A stretch of DNA of 64,000 bases, taken from positions 31,765 through 95,764 of the forward strand of contig NZ_WMBA01000026.1 in the NCBI RefSeq assembly GCF_009707865.1, read 5' to 3'. This DNA comes from Amycolatopsis pithecellobii (GTDB lineage: Bacteria > Actinomycetota > Actinomycetes > Mycobacteriales > Pseudonocardiaceae). Under the pieces are notes generated by a model, which was not told where the DNA came from, ran no database searches, and was given only the letters and a program-made list of their open reading frames with translations. Positions within the stretch are counted from its first letter, which is position 1, and each line of letters opens with the position of its first letter. The position numbers and the translations under genes are program-made. Below, piece by piece: positions 1 to 9,234 of the stretch.

Positions 1-1938
1 ACCCTCCCCCGCTGGGCCGGCGTACGAGGTGACCGGCACATCGATGTCGTTGTCGATGAGCAGCTGCACGGATTTGTTGCCCAGCCCCAGTTCCAGCGCC
101 ACGTCAGGACGAAGATCCGCCAATGTCTCCACCGTGTCCCGCGACGCCATGATCTCGTCGGTGATAGCCAGTACCCCCGCCCGCACCTCGGCGGCCGTGG
201 TGAGCAGACCGGAATCGTTGTTCGAGATCACCGGCGTGTGCGGGGTGCGGAACACGATCTCGTTGTCCGTCATGAACTCCTCGAACGCCTGGCGGGCCTC
301 GTTCATCCGCTCGGCGTGGGCGAGGAAGGTGGTCGCCTCCTTCAACTCCGTGACCTCGACGGCGGGGAATTTCGCGGCGAACAGGTCGAAGCCGGGTTTG
401 ACACCCGCCCTGACGTAAACATTGGTCTGCCGCCGCGAATAGAACTTGTGGATCTCGACGTCCGTCTTCGGGTAGGTTCTGGCGATTTCGGTCAGGATCT
501 TCTCGAGCTGCGCGGGCTCACCGCGAAGCCCGAGCACGTGATGGGGCTCGGGCACCAGCCTCTCCGCGACCGTCAGCATCAGCGGCGTGAACGCCTGGCC
601 CAGCTTGACGCCGTCGGCGATGGAAAGGGCACCGCCGGCCACCGCCGCGGTGATGATGCCGAAGCTCTCGCCAGTGTAGGCGAGGAAGCGCACCGGCAGC
701 CCGGTGTCCCGGGCCGTCGCCCTCAGGTGAGCCTCGATGGCGAGGCTGTGCACCAAGAACGCCGCGCCGATGAAGCCCTGCGCGACCATTTTGCCGGTGG
801 GGATGTTTTCCGGGATCAGCAGGAGCTTCTCCGGCCGGCCGGGGAAACCCAGCGCCCGCGCGCTTTCCTGATAAATGTCGGTGACTTCGGAAACACCCGA
901 GTCGAGCAGACCCCGGCCCAGGTTCTGATAGAAGGCCCGGCTCCCGAGGCCGGGGAAGAAACCCACGATCGTGCGGCCCCGCTCGGCATTGGGCAGGTAG
1001 TCGTGGACGACCCGGTTCATCCGGCGCGACTGTTCCCGGGAAAACAGAAAGGAATTCGCCGCGGACAGGGAGTGTCCCAGTTTCGCGCAGTCCCGCGGGG
1101 TGCTCGGCACGACGACCGCGGCGGCCGGGCGGGCGAGCGGAACCCGGTCCAGCAGAAAGATCCGGAAAAACTCGCTTTCTCGCAGTTCCTCGGCCAGCGC
1201 GAGGACGTCGCTCACGGCCGTCTCCGCGACGAGTCCCAATCCGGCGTCGTCGCCGCCGGTTTCCCGGAGGATCACCCGGCGAGGCACCCGGCGAATGGCG
1301 AGGACGGGCCGGATCCCGCGCCTGAATCGGCCGGCGACCTGAGCGGCACTGTCCAGTGCGTGCCGCAGGCCGGGGTCGAGGCCGTCGCGACGCAGTTCTC
1401 CCGACGCGAGCCGGACATTCCGCACGAATTCCGAGATGTCCGCGCACTCGCCATGGTCCAGCGCCTGCACCGCGGCCCGGATCCGGGGATGAACCACCGC
1501 CACGTCAGCACGATTCAGGATTCCGGTGAGAAAGCCCCGTAGCCGCACCGAATCCGGGAAAACAAAATTCGCGCCGGCTTCCGTTGCCCCTTCGGTCAGC
1601 CAGTAGTGCGGCCGCAGGAAATCAAGCAGGCGCTGCCTTTCCGGCGTGCCTGTCTCCTCGTCGAGCAGGAAGACGACCTGCCCGCCGTGCTCGGCCATGA
1701 AGTCGAAAGACCCGCCGCGCGGCATGATCTCGTTGACATCGAAGGGAATTTCCGAGACTGCGCGGCCGGACGCGTCACCCGGCCGCAGCCGGTCGGCATG
1801 TACCTCGATATCCGTGACCTTCGACAGTTCATTCGTGCCGAGCCCGCCGGTGATCGCTTGTTCCAGCGCCGGATATCCTCGCGGATAGGTACGCCGCAGT
1901 GAATAGGTAACGGAATCGCCGCATGTTTCGCCGGTCAT
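1..1938 (-). CDS. Acyltransferase (FabD/PKS-AT-like) protein, 3' end outside window
   Basis: The minus frame is open from an ATG at 1938 to the window edge (646 residues visible). Residues about 315-620 look like a malonyl-CoA:ACP acyltransferase: FFPGLGS near residue 321 matches the family's FPGQGSQ opening motif, and a nucleophile elbow TGESFG places the likely catalytic serine at residue 425. Canonical enzymes have GHSxG, so Glu replaces the usual His beside the serine. The first ~310 residues match no family I recognise. Family knowledge suggests acyl transfer from CoA to an acyl carrier protein in polyketide or fatty-acid synthesis, possibly as a discrete trans-acting AT. No ACP or ketosynthase is visible in the window, so the partner must lie beyond the left edge. 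A plus-strand open frame over the same bases (238-1542) is low-complexity and is taken as a shadow. Confidence 0.75.
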   Translation of the reverse strand, partial: MTGETCGDSVTYSLRRTYPRGYPALEQAITGGLGTNELSKVTDIEVHADRLRPGDASGRAVSEIPFDVNEIMPRGGSFDFMAEHGGQVVFLLDEETGTPERQRLLDFLRPHYWLTEGATEAGANFVFPDSVRLRGFLTGILNRADVAVVHPRIRAAVQALDHGECADISEFVRNVRLASGELRRDGLDPGLRHALDSAAQVAGRFRRGIRPVLAIRRVPRRVILRETGGDDAGLGLVAETAVSDVLALAEELRESEFFRIFLLDRVPLARPAAAVVVPSTPRDCAKLGHSLSAANSFLFSREQSRRMNRVVHDYLPNAERGRTIVGFFPGLGSRAFYQNLGRGLLDSGVSEVTDIYQESARALGFPGRPEKLLLIPENIPTGKMVAQGFIGAAFLVHSLAIEAHLRATARDTGLPVRFLAYTGESFGIITAAVAGGALSIADGVKLGQAFTPLMLTVAERLVPEPHHVLGLRGEPAQLEKILTEIARTYPKTDVEIHKFYSRRQTNVYVRAGVKPGFDLFAAKFPAVEVTELKEATTFLAHAERMNEARQAFEEFMTDNEIVFRTPHTPVISNNDSGLLTTAAEVRAGVLAITDEIMASRDTVETLADLRPDVALELGLGNKSVQLLIDNDIDVPVTSYAGPAGEG

Positions 1939-2096
1939 GACAGAATTGCCTTCCCAGGTTCCTGCCCGAGGAATCTGCCACTCCCCTACGGCGCCGCGCC
2001 AGGCTCGTTGAGGAGGACTTGAGATTGTCCGACCGGGGAAAGGACACGCGAAATCGCTGTGTCACAAGGCAACACAAGTCCGCGCACACGACTGAT

Positions 2097-2125
2097 CCCC
2101 ACAGCCACCCGATCGGGCCGTGGGG
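2097..2125 (-). terminator. Hairpin after conservon operon
   Basis: CCCCAC (2097-2102) pairs with GTGGGG (2120-2125) and encloses the self-complementary CCCGATCGGG. It lies 16 nt past the stop of the GTPase gene on its coding strand. There is no clear T-tract, as is common in high-GC actinomycetes. Confidence 0.5.
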
Positions 2126-2140
2126 TTTCCCGATACGACG

Positions 2141-2749
2141 TCAGGAAGTCTTGGCGTCCTCCGCTTGGACCTGAGCCATGACATGCTCGAGCAGGCGCAG
2201 CAACGTCTGTTTCACCGGGCCACGCTCGCGCGCGTCACAGGTGAGCACCGGCACGGACTCGTCGATCGACAGCGCCTTTCGCACGCTTTCCACGCGGTGG
2301 TGCAGGATACCGTCGAAAAGGTTGATCGCGACGACGTACGGAATTCCCCTGTTTTCGAAGAAGTCGATCGACGTGAAGGTGTCGGACAGCCTGCGGGTGT
2401 CGGCGAGTATGACGGCCCCGAGGGCACCGCGGACCAGGTTGTCCCACATGAACCAGAACCGCTCCTGCCCCGGGGTGCCGAACAGGTACAGCAACAGGTC
2501 GTCCTCGAGCTCGACCCGGCCGAAGTCCATGGCGACCGTCGTCGTGCTCTTCAAGGGCACGCGATCCAGCGAATCGTAGCTGTTGCTTGCCGCCGTCATG
2601 ATGGCTTCGGTGCGGACCGGGTGGATATCGGAAACCGCACCGACGAAGGTGGTCTTGCCGACCCCGAATGCGCCGGCAACCACTATCTTCACCGAGGTAA
2701 CCGACTTACGCCTCGCCACGGTCGAGGGGCGAGCGGAATCTGTCGTCAT
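2141..2749 (-). CDS. Conservon small GTPase (CvnD-like, ATP/GTP-binding)
   Basis: A 202-residue Ras-like GTPase of the MglA/CvnD type. The P-loop GAFGVGKTT has its lysine at residue 32. The G3 box reads FGTPGQER rather than DTPGQ, as usual in the conservon group, followed by an NLFD-type G4 and a TCDAR G5. In Streptomyces conservons these proteins form a membrane-associated complex with the sensor ATPase, roadblock and DUF742 proteins, resembling a eukaryotic G-protein module and affecting development and antibiotic production. It is the last gene of the operon, 54 nt after the roadblock gene, and is followed by a hairpin. Identification is firm; the signal sensed is unknown. Confidence 0.93.
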   Translation of the reverse strand: MTTDSARPSTVARRKSVTSVKIVVAGAFGVGKTTFVGAVSDIHPVRTEAIMTAASNSYDSLDRVPLKSTTTVAMDFGRVELEDDLLLYLFGTPGQERFWFMWDNLVRGALGAVILADTRRLSDTFTSIDFFENRGIPYVVAINLFDGILHHRVESVRKALSIDESVPVLTCDARERGPVKQTLLRLLEHVMAQVQAEDAKTS

Positions 2750-2803
2750 GACAACTCATTTCCTGTGGAGATTGGTCGGTGTCTGTGCCCCCGCACGCCC
2801 GGC

Positions 2804-3259
2804 TCACGCACCGATGTCGGCAGCGGCGGCGATCCGCGCCCGCATGGCGTGGTCATCACGCGGCTGGAGGCTGAGCGTGCGCCCGACCCGGTCGACCAGC
2901 AGGGCCATCTCGTAAGCGATCTGCCCGATGTCATCCGAAGAATCGGCGAGCACGGCGAAACACGAGCCGTCGCTGATCGACATCAGCAACATCGTGCCCG
3001 CGTCCATTTCCACGATCGTCTCGTTGACATTGCCGGCGTCGAAGCATTGCGCGGCACCGTCGGTCAGGCTCACCAGACCGCAGGCCACGGCCGCGAGCTG
3101 ATCCGCCCGATCCTCCGGCAGGCTGTCCGACGCCGCGATCAGCAGCCCGTCCGCGGAGACGACGACCCCGTGTGCGACTCCCGGCACCCGCTCGGCGAAA
3201 TCGTTGATAAGCCAGCCGTAGTCTTCGGGGGACTCGGTAATCGCGTTCTTCTCGGTCAT
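2804..3259 (-). CDS. Roadblock/LC7 protein (CvnB-like)
   Basis: A 151-residue roadblock/LC7-domain protein. The N-terminal half carries the typical actinobacterial pattern: a FAERVPGV helix, then GVVVSADGLLIAAS leading into a helix rich in Ala and Leu, followed by an MLLMSISDG strand. Proteins of this fold dimerise and act as GTPase-associated regulators (MglB-like) of the conservon GTPase. The gene lies between the sensor ATPase (31 nt upstream) and the GTPase (54 nt downstream) in the same operon. Confidence 0.92.
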   Translation of the reverse strand: MTEKNAITESPEDYGWLINDFAERVPGVAHGVVVSADGLLIAASDSLPEDRADQLAAVACGLVSLTDGAAQCFDAGNVNETIVEMDAGTMLLMSISDGSCFAVLADSSDDIGQIAYEMALLVDRVGRTLSLQPRDDHAMRARIAAAADIGA

Positions 3260-3290
3260 ATTTCACCAATCCTCGTCACTGTGCCGTCCG

Positions 3291-5906
3291 TTACTGATCC
3301 GAATCACTTTTGCGCAGCTTTCCCCATCCGCCGGGCTTTCTGGGCCGCTTGCCGTCGTCGCCCCGTGCCTTCCGGATTCCCTGCTGGAAACTCGACAGCC
3401 GGCTGCGGGCACGCGCCGGGTCGCGCTCGGTGGACTGCACGGGCCTGCCCGCCGCGCTTCCCGGCAACAACTGGGCGCCACGCCGGCGGATCGGCAGGCC
3501 GTCATCGGTGTAGGTGTACTTGTCACTGCGTGCGACGGTTTCCACGATGATCCATCCTTCGTCGGCTTGAGAAGGCCAGTTCTCCCGCGAACCGTCCGCC
3601 ACGGTGGAACGCGAGACCGCCCGTGGCTGGGTGGCCGTGTTGCGTGCCTTGAACCATCCGGACGCCGCCCGCTGCTCGGCCGTCTTCGCCGTCACGGCAC
3701 CGCTGCGGCCGATGACACGGTTGGGCGTCCGGACCGGAAGCTCTTCGGGCACGTCCGCATGCGACGATTCGACCAGCTGCTGCCGGGTCTGCTCGTCCAG
3801 TGGCGCGGGCGCCGCACGTTCGGCGGTTTTTTCCTGCCGGGCACCGACTTCGACCAGCCGCCGCACCGGCGCCAGCTGCCCGTTCGCCGCTCCACCGGTC
3901 GCGGCCGGCGGGTTTTGCCTTGCCCGGCGCGACGAAGCCGCCTGCATCGCGTGCCTGCGGTCCGCCCAGCCGGGACGCTCGGCTTCGAGCACCAGGTCCG
4001 CGGGGACCGACAGCACCGCGGTCACCCCGCTCGCCTGGTCCCCGCCGAGGAGTTCCACCCCGATCCCGTGGCGGCCGGCGAGCCTGCCGACGACGACCAG
4101 CCCGACCCGGCGCGAGTCGGCCAGATCCGCGGAACCCAGCCGGGTCAGCCGCTGGTTCGCGTGTTCGAGCTCCTCGTCCGACATGCCGATCCCGCTGTCC
4201 ACGACGGCGATCGAAAGGCTGCCGTCACGCAGGATCTGGCCCTGCACGGTCACCGTCGTTTCCGGCGCGGAGAACGAGGTCGCGTTGTCGAGCAGCTCGG
4301 CGAGCATCCGGGTGAGATCCTGCGCCGCCGTGTCGATGATCTTCGCTTTCGGCGCGTCGAGCGCCTCGACCCGTTGGTATTGCTCGATTTCCGAAGTGGC
4401 CGCGTGGAACACGGTTTCCACCGTCGCCGGTTTGCCCGGCTTGCGCACGGGCTCGTTTCCCGACAGCACCAGGATGTTCTCGTTGTTGCGCCGCATCCGG
4501 GTGACCAGGTGGTCGAGCCGGTAGAGCAACTCGAGCCGGTCGGGGGCCGGTTCGTCCTTCTCCAGGTTCTCGATCAACCGCAGCTGCCGCAGCATCAGCG
4601 ACTGGCTGCGCATGAAGACGTTCTCGAACACCTCCGAATAGCCGGCCCGCATCTTCGCGTGCTCGGCCGCGGCCGAAATCGCTTCGGCACACACGGAATC
4701 GAACGCCTTCGCGAGCGCGCCGAATTCCCCGTCGTGCGAGGGGGGCAGCGAAGGCGCGGTCTCCGGGTGGCCTTCCCTTGCCCTGCGCAGTTTCGCGGGC
4801 AGGCCCGTCTCGGCGATTTCGACGGCGCTGCGGCGCAACGAGGAGACCGTCCGATGGAGATAGCCGCCGATGACCAGGACGAGCATCGCGGCGACCACCC
4901 CGGCGGCGGCCAGCGCGATCACCAACGTCCGGTTGCGTGCCGCCGCGTCGTCCGCTTTCCGGCTCGCCAGTCCGATATCCGCCGCGCTGAACTGGCCGGT
5001 CAGCACGTCCAGCCGGTCCACAACTCGCCCGGCGTCACGCCACTGTGCGGCGGGGACGGCGGGGACGAACGCCGCGCCAGGATTCAGGACACGGGCCGCG
5101 AGCGCGTCGCGGGCGGCCTTGTCGTCGGCGGGCACGGTCTCCCGGTAAGCCCGCAGCGCGGAGTCGGGGGCGATGGCGGTGAACTGATCGAGCCAGCTTG
5201 CGCCCAGCGTCGTGGCTTCCCGCGCCGCGGCCAGGTCCGGCCCGGCCACCGGCGCGCCACCGAGGCCCAATTCCACAAAGGACTGTTGACGGGCGAGATA
5301 CTCGTGTGCCCTGGCGAGATCGAGTGTGCCGAGCAAATCCGCGGACAGTTCCCTGTCATCGGCGCGGCGCACGAGCGTGCTGGAAACATCGAGCAGCGCG
5401 CCGGTGAGATCCGAATACGCGGTCACCAGCTGGACCGGGCCCGGCACCGCACGGACATCGTTGATCCGGGCCAGTTGCGCTTCGGCCGCCCGGCGTGGCT
5501 CGCCGGACTCGCCCACCGCGGCCATCGCGGCACTGAACTGCGCGGCGGCAGTGTCCACTTCGCTCCGCGCGTCGGCGAGCTGCCCCTGATCGGCAGGCGT
5601 GTTCGCCGTTCCGGAACCGAGCTCCCGCTCTGCCTGCACCGACCCGAGCAGCTTCAGCACGCTGTTCTCGGCCTGGACGATCCGCTCATCGGCGTAGGCG
5701 CCCCGCACGGTGCTCATGGTGGTCGCCACCAGCACGCCGCCGGTCGCACCCGCGATGAGGACGGGCAGCGCGACCAGCGCGACGATCTTCACGGACGTGG
5801 GCCAGCGCCGCCAGGCGGCCAGCGTGCGGACCGGTCCGGGCACCGTGCTCGCCGCGCCGCCACGCTCCGGCGCGGGCTGTCCTCCTGTGTTCCGCATTTT
5901 CCTCAT
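3291..5906 (-). CDS. Conservon sensor ATPase (nitrate/nitrite-sensor-type histidine kinase-like, CvnA)
   Basis: An 871-residue membrane sensor. A transmembrane helix near residues 40-65 is followed by an extracytoplasmic NIT-type (nitrate/nitrite-sensing-like) region with the LLGSVQAERELGSG motif, a second transmembrane helix near 325-350, a HAMP-like linker, and a GHKL ATPase domain (N-box LLDNATSFSAP, G1 VDSGIGMSD). No convincing H-box is seen, typical of conservon sensors, so it may act as an ATPase partner of the GTPase module rather than a classical phosphotransfer kinase. The C-terminal ~230 residues are low-complexity and charged. ATG at 5906 is used; a second ATG at 5897 with GAGG just upstream is an equal alternative. 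It lies between DUF742 and roadblock genes. Confidence 0.9.
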   Translation of the reverse strand: MRKMRNTGGQPAPERGGAASTVPGPVRTLAAWRRWPTSVKIVALVALPVLIAGATGGVLVATTMSTVRGAYADERIVQAENSVLKLLGSVQAERELGSGTANTPADQGQLADARSEVDTAAAQFSAAMAAVGESGEPRRAAEAQLARINDVRAVPGPVQLVTAYSDLTGALLDVSSTLVRRADDRELSADLLGTLDLARAHEYLARQQSFVELGLGGAPVAGPDLAAAREATTLGASWLDQFTAIAPDSALRAYRETVPADDKAARDALAARVLNPGAAFVPAVPAAQWRDAGRVVDRLDVLTGQFSAADIGLASRKADDAAARNRTLVIALAAAGVVAAMLVLVIGGYLHRTVSSLRRSAVEIAETGLPAKLRRAREGHPETAPSLPPSHDGEFGALAKAFDSVCAEAISAAAEHAKMRAGYSEVFENVFMRSQSLMLRQLRLIENLEKDEPAPDRLELLYRLDHLVTRMRRNNENILVLSGNEPVRKPGKPATVETVFHAATSEIEQYQRVEALDAPKAKIIDTAAQDLTRMLAELLDNATSFSAPETTVTVQGQILRDGSLSIAVVDSGIGMSDEELEHANQRLTRLGSADLADSRRVGLVVVGRLAGRHGIGVELLGGDQASGVTAVLSVPADLVLEAERPGWADRRHAMQAASSRRARQNPPAATGGAANGQLAPVRRLVEVGARQEKTAERAAPAPLDEQTRQQLVESSHADVPEELPVRTPNRVIGRSGAVTAKTAEQRAASGWFKARNTATQPRAVSRSTVADGSRENWPSQADEGWIIVETVARSDKYTYTDDGLPIRRRGAQLLPGSAAGRPVQSTERDPARARSRLSSFQQGIRKARGDDGKRPRKPGGWGKLRKSDSDQ

Positions 5907-5939
5907 CCACTCGGTATTCGTGCCGGCTCGGTTGTGCTG

Positions 5940-6608
5940 CTAGGCGAGCTTCGCGATGCCCGCATGGACCCGCTTGAGCAGTTCCATCGGTGGCCGCCCG
6001 CTGATCATCGGCGTCATCTCCTGCAGCTCAAGAAGTCCCTGGTCGATCACGTCGCTGATGAGAACCTTGGCCACCCCGATCGCGACATCGAGTTCCACGG
6101 CGATCTCGGCTACCGACCGCGGCGCGTCACACAGGCGGCACAGCGTCAACTGGTCGGCGGACAGCTCCCGCTCGCCGGACCAGGACAGGTGTTTTCCGGT
6201 GGTGGTCAGTAAAGTCTCGAACTCGAGTTCGTACCGGGCCGCCGCGCGGCCACGGGCTCGAACGTAGGGCCGGACATGGAGAGTGCCCTCGTCATCCGGT
6301 TCGGCACCCGGATCAACACCGTCCCACGGCACGGCCGTCGTCTGCGACGGCAACGGGGAAACCGGGCGCGGATCCGCGGCGTCTTCCTCCATCCAGAGCA
6401 GGGTCATCGGGGACATCTCGATCACCACGTCAGTCGTCCTCACCGGACTCCCACTCTCGTCCGCTGCCGTCCGCGGGCGGAAATCGTGTGCGGCCCATTC
6501 CTGGTACCCGGACCAGCCGCCGAATCGGACACCGGCCCGGGAAGGCTCGTCGTCAGCCGGAGATTGCTTCGATGAACTCACGCGGGCTCCCAAGCTCGGC
6601 GGGGCCAT
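5940..6608 (-). CDS. DUF742 protein (CvnC-like)
   Basis: A 222-residue protein with a DUF742 domain in its C-terminal half: RPYVRARGR at the domain start, then a helix-turn-helix-like stretch LCRLCDAPRSVAEIA and a closing VLISDVIDQGLL. The N-terminal ~90 residues are acidic, Pro-rich and probably disordered, longer than in many CvnC proteins. Start 6608 is preferred over the in-frame upstream 6632 because it sits just past the TGA of the preceding gene (6618-6616). In most conservons DUF742 lies between roadblock and GTPase; here it precedes the sensor gene, so the cassette is rearranged. Confidence 0.88.
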   Translation of the reverse strand: MAPPSLGARVSSSKQSPADDEPSRAGVRFGGWSGYQEWAAHDFRPRTAADESGSPVRTTDVVIEMSPMTLLWMEEDAADPRPVSPLPSQTTAVPWDGVDPGAEPDDEGTLHVRPYVRARGRAAARYELEFETLLTTTGKHLSWSGERELSADQLTLCRLCDAPRSVAEIAVELDVAIGVAKVLISDVIDQGLLELQEMTPMISGRPPMELLKRVHAGIAKLA

Positions 6609-6615
6609 GTCACGC

Positions 6616-7104
6616 TCACCCGCCCGCGGCATTCGTCAGTGCACAGGCCAGCTTCTTTTCCGGCGCGACGCCGTCCGCGGAAATCACCGGCAGCGCGGCA
6701 CTTCCCTTCGAGGTGTCCAGCGCGACGCCGACGAATGGGGCAGCGGCGACCCGGTCGGCGGTGGTGCTCTCGCACCGGAACGCCGGCTGCTCACCCGAAC
6801 TGACCATTGTGGACACTTGCATGGCTGCCGGGCCGTCCTTTGCCGCGACCAGATAGACTTTCTTGTTCACCATGGTGAAACCGACGTAACCGGGGCCACC
6901 GGTCGCCTGGGACTTGACGCTCGCGTCCCCCGCCTCCGGCGGGCCGGGAGTCAGCATCGGTGCCAGGGGCGACCCCGTCGCCGGTGCCCGGACGATGGAG
7001 GGAGCCGCGCTGCTCATATCGCCATCCGAGCCGGATTCCGTGATCAGCACCACGGCCAGGCCCGCACCGGCCAGTACGCACACCGCCAGTGTTTTTCTGT
7101 TCAC
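6616..7104 (-). CDS. Small exported or membrane-anchored protein
   Basis: A 162-residue protein from a GTG at 7104, preceded by GGGAGG at good spacing. The upstream ATG of the longer frame (7302) runs antisense-like through low-complexity residues and lacks a ribosome site. An N-terminal hydrophobic segment (about residues 5-23, VCVLAGAGLAVVLI) looks like a signal anchor, followed by a Pro/Ala/Ser linker and a compact domain with two cysteines (FRCES, LACAL) that could form a disulfide. No family recognised. Its place between the redox genes and the conservon suggests an extracytoplasmic sensor or ligand-binding partner, which is inference only. Confidence 0.72.
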   Translation of the reverse strand: MNRKTLAVCVLAGAGLAVVLITESGSDGDMSSAAPSIVRAPATGSPLAPMLTPGPPEAGDASVKSQATGGPGYVGFTMVNKKVYLVAAKDGPAAMQVSTMVSSGEQPAFRCESTTADRVAAAPFVGVALDTSKGSAALPVISADGVAPEKKLACALTNAAGG

Positions 7105-7135
7105 TTTTCCTCCCTTCCCTCTCGTTTCGAACACC

Positions 7136-8389
7136 TCACGCGCTACGGACGGCCTCCAGGAAGGAAACTCGCCGCGCCGGGGCCGGTTTTCTGCTCCACG
7201 CTCCCGGGTCCGGCAACCCGCGCCGCTCCAGCAGTTCCTCCGTATACGTGAGCACCGCGGGGGAGGAATTGAGGCCGACGATCCCGACCGGCCGATGATC
7301 ACGCAGATACGCGGTCACCGAACGGGCTCCGGTCGGATCCTGCTCCAGCACGACCCGTTCCGTACCGAGCGGAGGAATGCCCGCCGCCTGGATGCGGACC
7401 CCGTGCTGTTCGGACCAAAATCGCGGCAGCGGCTCGAACGGCCGCGCCGAAGCCCGGCCCGCCAGCAGGTTTTCCGCCGCCGCACGGCCCATCTCGATCG
7501 CGTTCGTCCAGTGCTCGACACGCCGGGGCCGCTCGGCGAACCGGCGGTTCGTCCACTGTGCCACGTCGCCGGCGGCGACGACGTCGTCGAGCCCGATGAC
7601 ATGGCAGGTCGGCTCGCACAGCAGCCCGTCGTCCACCTGGACCCCGGCGTCGCGCAGCCATCCCACCACCGGCACCGAACCGACGGCCACGATGACACAC
7701 CCGGCCTCGAGGATCTTGCCGGTCGACAGCCGGATCCCGACAGTGTCGGGATCGTGCAGATCCCAGTCCTCGATCTGCACGCCGAGTTCAAGGTGAACAT
7801 CGTTGCGCCAGTGCAGATCGGCCATCTGCTGCCCGAGTTCGGGGCCCAGCACATTACCCATCAAACCCTGGGAGCGGCCCACGATCGTCACGTCACGATC
7901 CATCGCCTTGAGCGTGGAGGCGACTTCCCCGCCGATGAACCCGCTGCCGATGACGACCACCGGTTTGTGGCTACCGGCGATCCTCCGTTGCACCCGCTGG
8001 GCATCGGTGATCGTGCGGATGACGACGACCCGGGGATGGCCGTGCGGCCCACCCGGGAGCCTTCGGGCTTCGACACCGGTCGCGATGATCAGACCGTCGT
8101 AAGCCAGTTCTTCCCCACCGGGCAAGGAAACCACGCGGCGCTTCGGGTCCAGTTTGGACGCTGTGGTGCCGTTGCGCCACACCGCATCCAGTTCCAGCAG
8201 CGGTTCGATCGTGAGATCGGCGGCATTCATGTGCCCGTCGAGGAACCCTTTCGTCAACGCCGGCCGGTGATACGGCAGCTGGTTCTCGTCACCGACGATG
8301 ACTATTTCCCCGGAAAACGCGATTTCCCGGAGGCGTTCCGCGGCGCGCATCCCGGCCAGTCCCCCGCCGACGATGACAATCCGGTTCAT
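7136..8389 (-). CDS. NAD(P)H-dependent ferredoxin/rubredoxin reductase-type FAD oxidoreductase
   Basis: A 417-residue two-dinucleotide-domain flavoprotein: FAD-binding IVIVGGGLAGMRAA at the N-terminus, NAD-binding VVVIGSGFIGGEVAS near residue 155, and the second FAD motif VVAAGDVAQW. Such enzymes pass electrons from NAD(P)H to a ferredoxin. The start ATG at 8389 overlaps the stop of the preceding membrane-ferredoxin gene (ATGA), implying translational coupling; the longer frame from 8428 would intrude far into that gene. The likely electron path is NAD(P)H to this protein to the fused 3Fe-4S ferredoxin to membrane haem. Confidence 0.93.
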   Translation of the reverse strand: MNRIVIVGGGLAGMRAAERLREIAFSGEIVIVGDENQLPYHRPALTKGFLDGHMNAADLTIEPLLELDAVWRNGTTASKLDPKRRVVSLPGGEELAYDGLIIATGVEARRLPGGPHGHPRVVVIRTITDAQRVQRRIAGSHKPVVVIGSGFIGGEVASTLKAMDRDVTIVGRSQGLMGNVLGPELGQQMADLHWRNDVHLELGVQIEDWDLHDPDTVGIRLSTGKILEAGCVIVAVGSVPVVGWLRDAGVQVDDGLLCEPTCHVIGLDDVVAAGDVAQWTNRRFAERPRRVEHWTNAIEMGRAAAENLLAGRASARPFEPLPRFWSEQHGVRIQAAGIPPLGTERVVLEQDPTGARSVTAYLRDHRPVGIVGLNSSPAVLTYTEELLERRGLPDPGAWSRKPAPARRVSFLEAVRSA

Positions 8390-9234
8390 CGCTGGGCTCC
8401 CTGCAGTTGAATGGCCCGCATCGGGCAAGCACGGGCGGCCGATCGGACATCGGAGTTCTGCGATACGTCAGGCATCGCGCGGTACTGTAGCCGCCCGTCT
8501 TCCAGCAGCTGGAAGATATCCGGCGCCTCGGACTGGCAGAACCCGTAGCGGTGGCAACGCTGGTTGTCCACACTGACCCGCATCGGCGCGGTCTTGTCCA
8601 ACGGCTTCACCGCGGCCATCTCGGCGCCGACAAGTCCGGCCCGGACAAGGAGTTTCGGCGGCAGCACCCGCAGCGCCACCAGCGCCAGCGCCGGCATCGC
8701 CACGGTGATCCCGGCGAGCCACATGACGTCGACATCGGTGTTGGCCCACGCGCCGAGCCAGGAATGCACGAAGGCCAGCGCGATCGCGAGATAGGCAAGC
8801 TGGTGGAAACGCAACCAGTTGCGGTAACGGAAAAGCCGGTGCAACCCGGCGGTCGCGGTGATGGCCACCATCAGATCGAAGGCGATGATGCCGAGCGCGT
8901 GCCGGAATTCGCCACCGAGAAAAGGAACGAAGATCTGGATTCCGGAAAGGACGCGCTCGTCGAGGAACAGGAACGACATCGCATGCACCAGGCCGGCGAT
9001 GACCGTGAACGCGGCGAGCATCATGTGCCCGCCCCGCAGCGCCTGATGTCCGGTGACGCGGCGAACCCAGCCCGTGGCGGTCAGCACGCCCCAGCACAGG
9101 GTCAGACACATCGCCAGGTAGGTGAACCTGGCCGACAGCGCCGCCATCTGCCGGATACCGACGTCATGAGCGTCGATCGCCGCGGCCAGTACAAAATCGT
9201 TGGTGTGCAACAACAGTTGCATGTGGACGGTCAT
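8386..9234 (-). CDS. Ferric-reductase-like membrane protein fused to a 3Fe-4S ferredoxin
   Basis: A 282-residue fusion. Residues about 30-205 hold five or six transmembrane helices with several histidines within or next to the helices (for example GGHMMLAAF, RFHQLAYLA), as in ferric reductase/cytochrome b-type haem proteins. The C-terminal ~65 residues are a single-cluster ferredoxin with C227-x5-C233 and C270-Pro, the pattern of [3Fe-4S] ferredoxins that serve actinomycete P450s. It overlaps DUF4142 upstream and the reductase downstream by 4 bp each. It probably carries electrons from the reductase into or across the membrane. Fusion of these two modules is unusual to my knowledge. Confidence 0.88.
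   Translation of the reverse strand: MTVHMQLLLHTNDFVLAAAIDAHDVGIRQMAALSARFTYLAMCLTLCWGVLTATGWVRRVTGHQALRGGHMMLAAFTVIAGLVHAMSFLFLDERVLSGIQIFVPFLGGEFRHALGIIAFDLMVAITATAGLHRLFRYRNWLRFHQLAYLAIALAFVHSWLGAWANTDVDVMWLAGITVAMPALALVALRVLPPKLLVRAGLVGAEMAAVKPLDKTAPMRVSVDNQRCHRYGFCQSEAPDIFQLLEDGRLQYRAMPDVSQNSDVRSAARACPMRAIQLQGAQR

Noticed and set aside
238..1542. Long plus-strand open frame opposite the acyltransferase
   Set aside because: Arg/Gly/Pro-rich shadow of the minus-strand codon pattern, without family motifs; the minus frame shows AT motifs and is open to the edge.
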